A stretch of DNA of 64,000 nucleotides from Henckelia pumila (taxonomy: Eukaryota; Streptophyta; Magnoliopsida; Lamiales; Gesneriaceae), in the NCBI RefSeq assembly GCF_033568475.1, contig NC_133123.1:158983753-159047752 (forward strand), read 5' to 3'. The notes under the pieces are model-generated. The model was given only the letters and a program-made list of their open reading frames with translations, ran no database searches and was not told the origin of the DNA. The first letter of the stretch is position 1. Every line of letters starts with the position of its first letter. The position numbers and the translations under genes are program-made. This document shows positions 57,325 through 64,000 of this stretch, piece after piece.

Positions 57325-60277
57325 TGTAACGACCCTCACTACTAGGCTATCAGACTATAATTAAAATAAAGGAAAATTACGGATTTTTAAAAATATTTTC
57401 CATGACCTATTTGTAAAACAAATAAGCCATCAAGACTCAAACAACAATTTAAATAAGGAAAGAAAATTGACTTCAAAACTTAAGTGCGTTAAACATAAAC
57501 ATGCAATCCTAGTAACCACCTCCCGGTTACAGCATAAAGTAAACTAAAGCATTTAAAATTAATTCCAACGATAATCATAAACTTGCAAAAGCGGAAAACG
57601 TACTTCAAAACATAAGCTGTAGCACAGGGAATGCACATCCTGGCTATAAATACTACAAGATCTCAAATAATACTTCATTATTACAAATTTGATAACTGTG
57701 CGGAAAACATAAACTGAAAGGAAGCAACGGTCACTGGGCCTCGCACTACCGATGGCCTCATCCCAGTAGATCACGACCCTCCGTCTCCTCCACAAAATCC
57801 TCACCTGCAAACATTCAAGCATAGTGAGTCTAAAGACTCAACAAGCATAACTAGGATAATAACAAGGGTTTAAAATACGTGGTGCAAAAACTCAACTTAA
57901 ACTGTAATATGCATGAAACTAGAAAGATATAGAAATCATGCATTAATGAACTCACACTAAGATAAACTTTAACTTTCATAACATTCAACTTAGACTCATG
58001 CATAACTGAAAGACTGACATCAATGCAAAACGAGTCAACTAAAATTGTGGAACTTTAACTTTTAAACTTTTCTTTACTTTTTCCTCTTAGAAATCCGATC
58101 CCTGATTTGTGACCCTCTGTTTCGATCATGATCATGGCTGCAGTGCACTATGCCGGCAAGACGACGAGATTTCTCCCGACGAACTTAACCCCTCTATGGC
58201 AAGGAGACCGAGATGCCTCCCGATCCCACATTGCCCCTCTGTGGCAAGGGTAAACAAGATGTCTCTTGCTCCTTGCCTAACCTCTATAACCTCTTGGTGA
58301 GTAGACCGAGGCATCCCCCGGCCTAGCAACACCCCTCTTGTCACAAACAGATCACTTCATTCAAAAATATTTGCTTTCTTTTCCCTTTTCATTTATAAAG
58401 ACTCAACGCATACATTAAATGGCATGCGAACAAGTAAGCTTCCTTTTTCTTTATTAAACTCAAGAACACGTCAAATGCACACGAATAAGCAATCTTTAAG
58501 ACATGAGACTCGACTCGAAAATGTGAGTTTAAGGTGGATGAGTGGCTGCCCCTAAGTCCAAAGAAGACAACTTACCCAACAAAATCCTCAAACTTGACTT
58601 AACTCGAGCAAGTAAACCGAAAAACCCTTAACTTTGTCATATTTTAACCAAAACCCGTCCCGCTTGAACCGACACCTCATAAACACTCCAAATTACCCCT
58701 AGGACCAGAAAGTAACCTCCAAGGATCACCCGAACATTACAAACCAAAAACATTCCCGGACAGCCCCTTATACTCTAAAAATTCTGCACTTACACCACAA
58801 ACTTAAAAGACTCATAACTTACTCAATACTTATCCGATTCGGGCCCATTTTATATCGACGCGACCAAAACATCATGAACTTTACCATGGAATAGCCTAAC
58901 CCTGCACAGACCTCAGCCACGACACTGCCCTGCCCCATGAACAGTGCTGCCCTGCACACTCACAACATCCAACTTACCTCTAACTCAAGAATTCAACCCC
59001 ATAACTCTCCTTCCTCAAATTTTCTCCATACCAAACAACCAAACACCTCAAATAACCTCTCTTAGGACTTTTTCCAAACACTTGGGCTACACTCAATCCA
59101 CACTTACACAACACATATCAAGAACATCAATAATTAACCATCAAAACTCCAAAATGTTGAACAATCAATCAAGACCAATGCAAGACCAATAAATACTTCA
59201 ACATCAATTAAATTTCAGCCCCTACACATGAAACATTTCGAAAATTAGGTCCATATACAATCTGAAATTTCGAATTTTGGCAAGAACAACCATATAATTC
59301 CATGTCAATGCACATATACTCAACATTAAATAACATAAACTCAACTCCCTAACATATTTAGAAAAAATCAGCCCCTAAACATGAAAAATTCGAAACCCTA
59401 ACCTTCTAACAACATGCATTCTCGAAAATATTGCAAGAAATCATAAGGGTGGGGGGTAGATATTGCTTGAATGTGAGCCCAAAGGAGTAGCTACACTTGC
59501 CTTTCAACCTTTTACCCAAAAATTCGAAAATAAGGGGAGATGGAGGGAAGAACTCTTGGTCAAACTCCAAGCTAGGCTCCTTGTGGAGCTCCTCCGGCAG
59601 TGGGGACGGCGGCAGGAGGCGGCGGTCGGCGGCTGGAGGCCAAGGAGGAGGGCGGCGTGAGGGAGATTCTCCAAAGGGGGAAGGGGGCGGCTCCTAGGGT
59701 TTGGGAGTTAGGGTTATGTCTTGATTTTTAATTGAAATGTTTTAATGAGTGTAAATTAAAAGTGTAGTGTATTGTGTGTAGTGTTTTAAAATTTCACTTG
59801 TACTAGCAAAAGTACTACTTGTACTATTAAAACTTTTTACCTCAAACTTTTTGCTATTTTCAAACTTCTAAATTTAAAATTTCAACTCTCAACATTTTAA
59901 TTGAAATTCCACTAACCCGGATTTAATAAAATCCTATTTTATGGAAAATTTAGGAAATAACCCAAGAAAATGATAAAATTGCTTTTTGACCCCTAAAAAT
60001 TCAAAATTTGCATTTTTGGCCAAAACCCCTCTTTTACCTCTAACTTAAAATCTTAAAATTAAAAATCTTGAAAATAAACCACCGAAGCCCACCGTCGTCG
60101 CCTGCCTGGATAAAAAAATTACTAACTAAACAGTTCAAGGCATTTAATTCAAATAAGTCAAGCAAGGCTAACTTTAACTTAAACTTAAACAATTAAATTC
60201 AAGAAATTTAAAGATATAAATACTGAAAATAATTTTTTAGGCATGATTTTAGAATTTTAGAAGTTCTTGGTGTTACA
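57325..60277 (-). repeat. 5' LTR of gypsy G3
   Basis: 2953 nt, TGTAACACC...GGGTCGTTACA on the minus strand. It carries an extra 10-nt GGAGGCGGCA-type unit in the GGC-rich tract near 59612, and one extra G near 59457, relative to the middle LTR. Downstream of that tract, short proline-rich ORFs are not convincing genes. Confidence 0.92.
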
Positions 60278-62884
60278 CTTGAAACATTTTAAGCATCTCC
60301 AATTCATGCTAGAATGATCTAAATACAAGATACAAGGTAGAACATGCATACAAACTCAAACCTTATCTTGCACAAGTTTCTACAATGTAAGACATCAAAC
60401 TCAAAAGTTGCATCAAGTATTCAAATTGAATCAAAACTTCCAACAACTAACTTCATACAAGGTTTGACAGCTTATATACTAAAGTGACTCAACTAAATTT
60501 TACTTGTAGCAACAACATCAACATCTAGATTAGAGTCTAATCTCAAGCCTTTAATACAAACATCAAAACATGAAAGAATAAATGAAACCAATGAATTTAA
60601 CATATCAACATTGGATTCTAATTTAACATGCTTGACATAACATAAACTTTTTCTAACACCCGAGTCTCCACTCTAATATCTCAATCTCTTACTTCCATGT
60701 CAAGTCCGACTCGTATATTCTTCAACCTGATGCAATGCACACATACAAGCAAAACAACAGCCGGATAACTCCGATGAGAATAAATCTCAGTATGAAAGAC
60801 ATCTATATAAATCAAGTAGATATAACTTAAACAAGTAAATCTACAAATACAATCATCCTTTCTTGATACCCTTACCTGTCGAATATCATTCAAAGAAAAT
60901 TTATTCAATAATATAAAGACTCAAATTCAAGTCGAGGGTTCAAGGATTCAAGTCTCACAGAATCGATATTTTAAAAAAATTATTTCGTTGGGATCCCGGG
61001 AATATAATAAGGCCACAAATCAAGCCTCCCACCTACACTCCCGCTCGAGGTGGTAACAATCTCGTATTCCCTGGACTGTGAACACTATACTGAGAACCGT
61101 GGCAAAAATAAATCAAGTCAGATCTCTAGCCTCTCATATACAAGTTCACCTCGTCCAATATTTTCTTTTCGATTCTGTTTTCAAGGTTTCGAAAGAATTG
61201 TGGCTCAAGAGTTTTACTATCAACTCTAAAATCAATCTACCACAACTCAACAATTCAAAATAATCCATACTCAATAATCTCAAATAAACATCAATCATCA
61301 ATCTCAACAAGCATATTATGTTTGAATCAAACAACTCATATATCAATCAAATCAATTAAGTCAAGTAATTCATTTAGATCATATAAGAGTAAGTAAAGCA
61401 CCTAATCATGCATGTATGTGATTTATTAAACTCGAAAACCACCACTTTCTCGAGTTATTCTACCTGTCGAGGTTAATGTCGAATCATACCTTTCTTCTCT
61501 TGTTCTAAACTTCTCAAACTCTTGCAAATTCTGATCACACAAGCGTCTTCAAAATCTGCTCAAACCTTCTTGCTATTTCAACTCTAGTTGTATCCAATTT
61601 GGAGCTCAAGCTCAAATCAATTCCGGACTCGTCGACTCGACTTCGATACCTTCAACTTCAAGTTCTGAAATTAAGGTTTATACAACTCCTCATTAGCTTC
61701 TCAAATTCATTTCAACTCATCAAGGTTTCATCAACTTCAAATCTTGTTCAATTAACCAAAAATCCAATCGACGACGAATCAATTCGAAACCGATGATTCT
61801 TATACTTTTAATATCAATCAAACATTGATATCTAACTCATATCACTATCATTCCATCACTACAATTTCGAAATCAACATCTCAATTTTTCAGAAATTCAT
61901 CAAACTAAAACCGACGGCATAACGGTTCGAATTCGGTAATTCCAAAGGCATTAACATCAATATTATCATCATCTAAACTAAAAACCATTCTCAATATATC
62001 AGCCTAATCACGTGAATAACAGCCCCAAATAACCAAAAATTTTAGAAATGTTCAATAAATGAAAAACATGTCCAAACGACGATCTTTTCGTGATCCGACT
62101 TAGATATGCTATCATCGTATATACTATAACACGTTTATACAATCAAATTTTAATTCTAGAAATATCTTCAAAATTAAAAACATGGTATAATTTAGCCAAA
62201 CTTACGTCAAAATGTAGCACTCGAAGCCGTGATCGCAAATATACGATCAATTTGAAATTCTACCGGTCGGATTAATTTCTATCAAATTTTGGAAAGAAGG
62301 AATCAGCCATGGAAATGATTTCTCTAACTTTCTGCCTCTTCTCTCGGTCTTGGATGGGAATTCTGATGAAATACATGCAATTACATAGGAATCTACACGT
62401 GTGATCCCACTTGCATATCTTAAATTGCACTTTGGCCCTTAATTTCCTTTAAAATTGAAATTAAATCTTAAATCAATTCTAAACCTTGGAGCTAAAATTC
62501 TGATATCTTTCCATCCTTATACACGTATATATATCTATATACATGCCACCTTTCCAATAAAATAAGGTCTTTGCATTTTAGTCCCTGAAAATTTGATATT
62601 TGCAATTCAGTCCCTGCTCGAGTTTCTTCTTCAAATTAAATCCTCTTTAATTCCAAAACTCGAAATTTAAATCTTAATCTCATAAATATTCAATTAGAAT
62701 ATTTATTCTCTTAATTTAAGAATCCCGGAATTTAATTCCCAAATATCCGTAAATTCTCAAATTAAATACTTTCGGCTCGAAAATTACATCTCTAATTTCC
62801 ATAAATTCCAAATTGAATATTTTCCAAATACGAAATGTAAATCTCTAATTCCGTAATTAATATTAATATTTTCAGGGTCTTACA
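60278..62884 (-). repeat. LTR part of an older gypsy element (G4)
   Basis: The interval ends at 62884 with GGTCTTACA, followed on the plus strand by ATTCCTCCCTTCTAAGG, i.e. a polypurine tract on the minus strand. The LTR would start TGTAAGACC on the minus strand. The left limit is unknown: G3 begins at 60278, probably inside this LTR. No gene is recognised; ORFs here are chance. Confidence 0.6.
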
Positions 62885-64000
62885 ATTCCTCCCTTCTAAG
62901 GAATGATTTCGTCCTCGAAATCGCATTCAATCGTACTACTGAATCTCGTAGACTGTAAAGCTGACCGAAGTAATTCTTACTTCAATTCTAAGAGCTTAGA
63001 TATCTTTTCTAATATCTTATCTTCTTCTTTCTTTCTGATCAAAATCTGTATCGATTATTCATCAAATCATAATGAAATTTCTTTCTAAATCAGATATTGC
63101 TCCAGAAAGAACATTTCTCACTGAATATTCTGTTCAAGTTTCAAACTCTGACTCTGTCTAATCTGCTCTGTTCAAATTCGGTACGAATCAATCTTCATAT
63201 TCTCTGTCTTTTATTAAGCCATATCTGATCTGATCATGGATACTGTTGCAATACCGAATCATCACAAAGAAACTTCTGCTTTTCTTCTCATTTCTTAATC
63301 AAAAACACGATATCTATATCAATCGAGTAACGGTTACAGGAATTGCAATAAGCAAGTGGCAAAATCTATGAGTTAGTATCGAATCAGATACTATAGTTCT
63401 GAGCATTTCCTCAAATCTGGATAGTCACCTCAGACAATCCATCGATCAAAGGGTGTCATAAAGCAATCAAACACTCAGAACTTCTGAAAATCGATGCCAC
63501 AATCTACCAACTAAATCTCAAATCTCTATCTCGACAATAAATTTCAACAATTTCCTGTAATTTCATCATATCACTAACTTCTTAACAGCTAGCAACTCAT
63601 ATCGATATAACAGCTAATACAGCATATTCTTGAATCAGACGAATCTATTTCAATACAAATTGCAACTCATGATGATTTGAGTAATTTTGAACTAAAATCT
63701 GTCGAAAAAATATTCTTGTTTCGACTTTAGAGTTGCTAAACTAAATCATAGATCACTCAGTTTCTTCTTTTCTGCTTCTATTACTGGAAACGTAGGTATC
63801 GAAAACGCAATTCTTTCATATCGTCTTCCATTTTCTGTTGTCAATACTGATATCCAAGTAATTCATACAACATTTCCAAACAACTGAATGGATATATAAT
63901 CTGTTGTAGTGTGCCTCTTCCAGAATGTGATATCTCATATATAGATTATTTGGCACAATCAAACGAATATTCATCTCAAAGTCCAGTATCTCTGATCTGC
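62885..64000 (-). pseudogene. Decayed gypsy pol 3' region of element G4
   Basis: Begins with a purine tract (minus strand CTTAGAAGGGAGGAAT) and a 'tttcgtcctcgaaat' phrase shared with G3 at the same place (52487-52501). At about 63420-63560 the plus strand follows, with many changes, the same order of phrases as G3 integrase near 53220-53370 (a 'caatccatcgatcaaagggtgtcataaagc'-type stretch, then 'aaatctctatctcgaca'). There is no open frame. It runs off the window. Confidence 0.55.

Larger units (their letters stand above)
49523..60277 (-). mobile_element. Ty3/gypsy chromovirus-like element G3, complete unit
   Basis: 5' LTR (57325-60277), primer site, gag, pol with a C-terminal chromodomain-like end, polypurine tract and 3' LTR (49523-52464), about 10.75 kb. 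LTR identity is about 99.7% by eye. Both reading frames are open and catalytic residues are present, so it may have moved recently. No target duplication is visible, because the 3' LTR runs on into a second, truncated unit instead of host DNA. Confidence 0.93.

Overview
This window is nuclear DNA of a flowering plant, most likely a eudicot. The evidence is spliced genes with GT-AG introns, long AT-rich intergenic stretches, plant-specific families (germin-like protein, invertase/pectin methylesterase inhibitor, R2R3-MYB, small RING-H2 proteins) and a nested pile of LTR retrotransposons. Some repeat proteins remind me of families common in Lamiales genomes, but I cannot prove the order or species.

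Positions 1 to about 20.8 kb are the gene-bearing part. It holds a germin-like protein (76-747, minus), a small RING-H2 protein (5526-5855, minus), a PMEI-domain inhibitor (7339-7878, minus), a four-exon gene of unknown function (8566-11054, minus; exons reconstructed from splice signals), a three-exon MYB of the TDF1/MYB35 type with a badly eroded first MYB repeat (12532-14452, minus) and a second RING-H2 protein (16208-16711, plus). The spacers are AT-rich with microsatellites and a foldback repeat family. The genes are independent single transcription units, not an operon.

From 20.8 to 39.3 kb lies a nested retrotransposon complex. A minus-strand Ty3/gypsy element (25289-39313) was hit twice. 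A related plus-strand gypsy element, now truncated at its 5' side (20856-25288), abuts its integrase region. A Ty1/copia element (28799-37773, two LTRs, 5-bp target duplication GGGGC) split its gag. The truncated gypsy element carries a CACTA-like transposon end inside its reverse transcriptase.

From 39.3 to 47.0 kb are decayed elements: degraded minus-strand ORFs, a tRNA-primer site at 43605-43616, a gypsy-like LTR fragment, and a copia 5' LTR plus gag that is cut at 47050.

From 47.05 to 60.28 kb is a young gypsy chromovirus-like family arranged as LTR - gag-pol - LTR - truncated gag-pol on the minus strand. The full copy has open gag and pol. The two are separated by a 228-nt stretch with perfect splice signals, whose removal joins gag to pol in frame. 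The rest (60278-64000) is the LTR and decayed pol end of an older gypsy element.

Best leads: the intact-frame MYB with an eroded R2 repeat, the predicted gag/pol intron of the young gypsy family, the GC-rich triple-hairpin leader of the copia element, and the three-part tandem gypsy structure.
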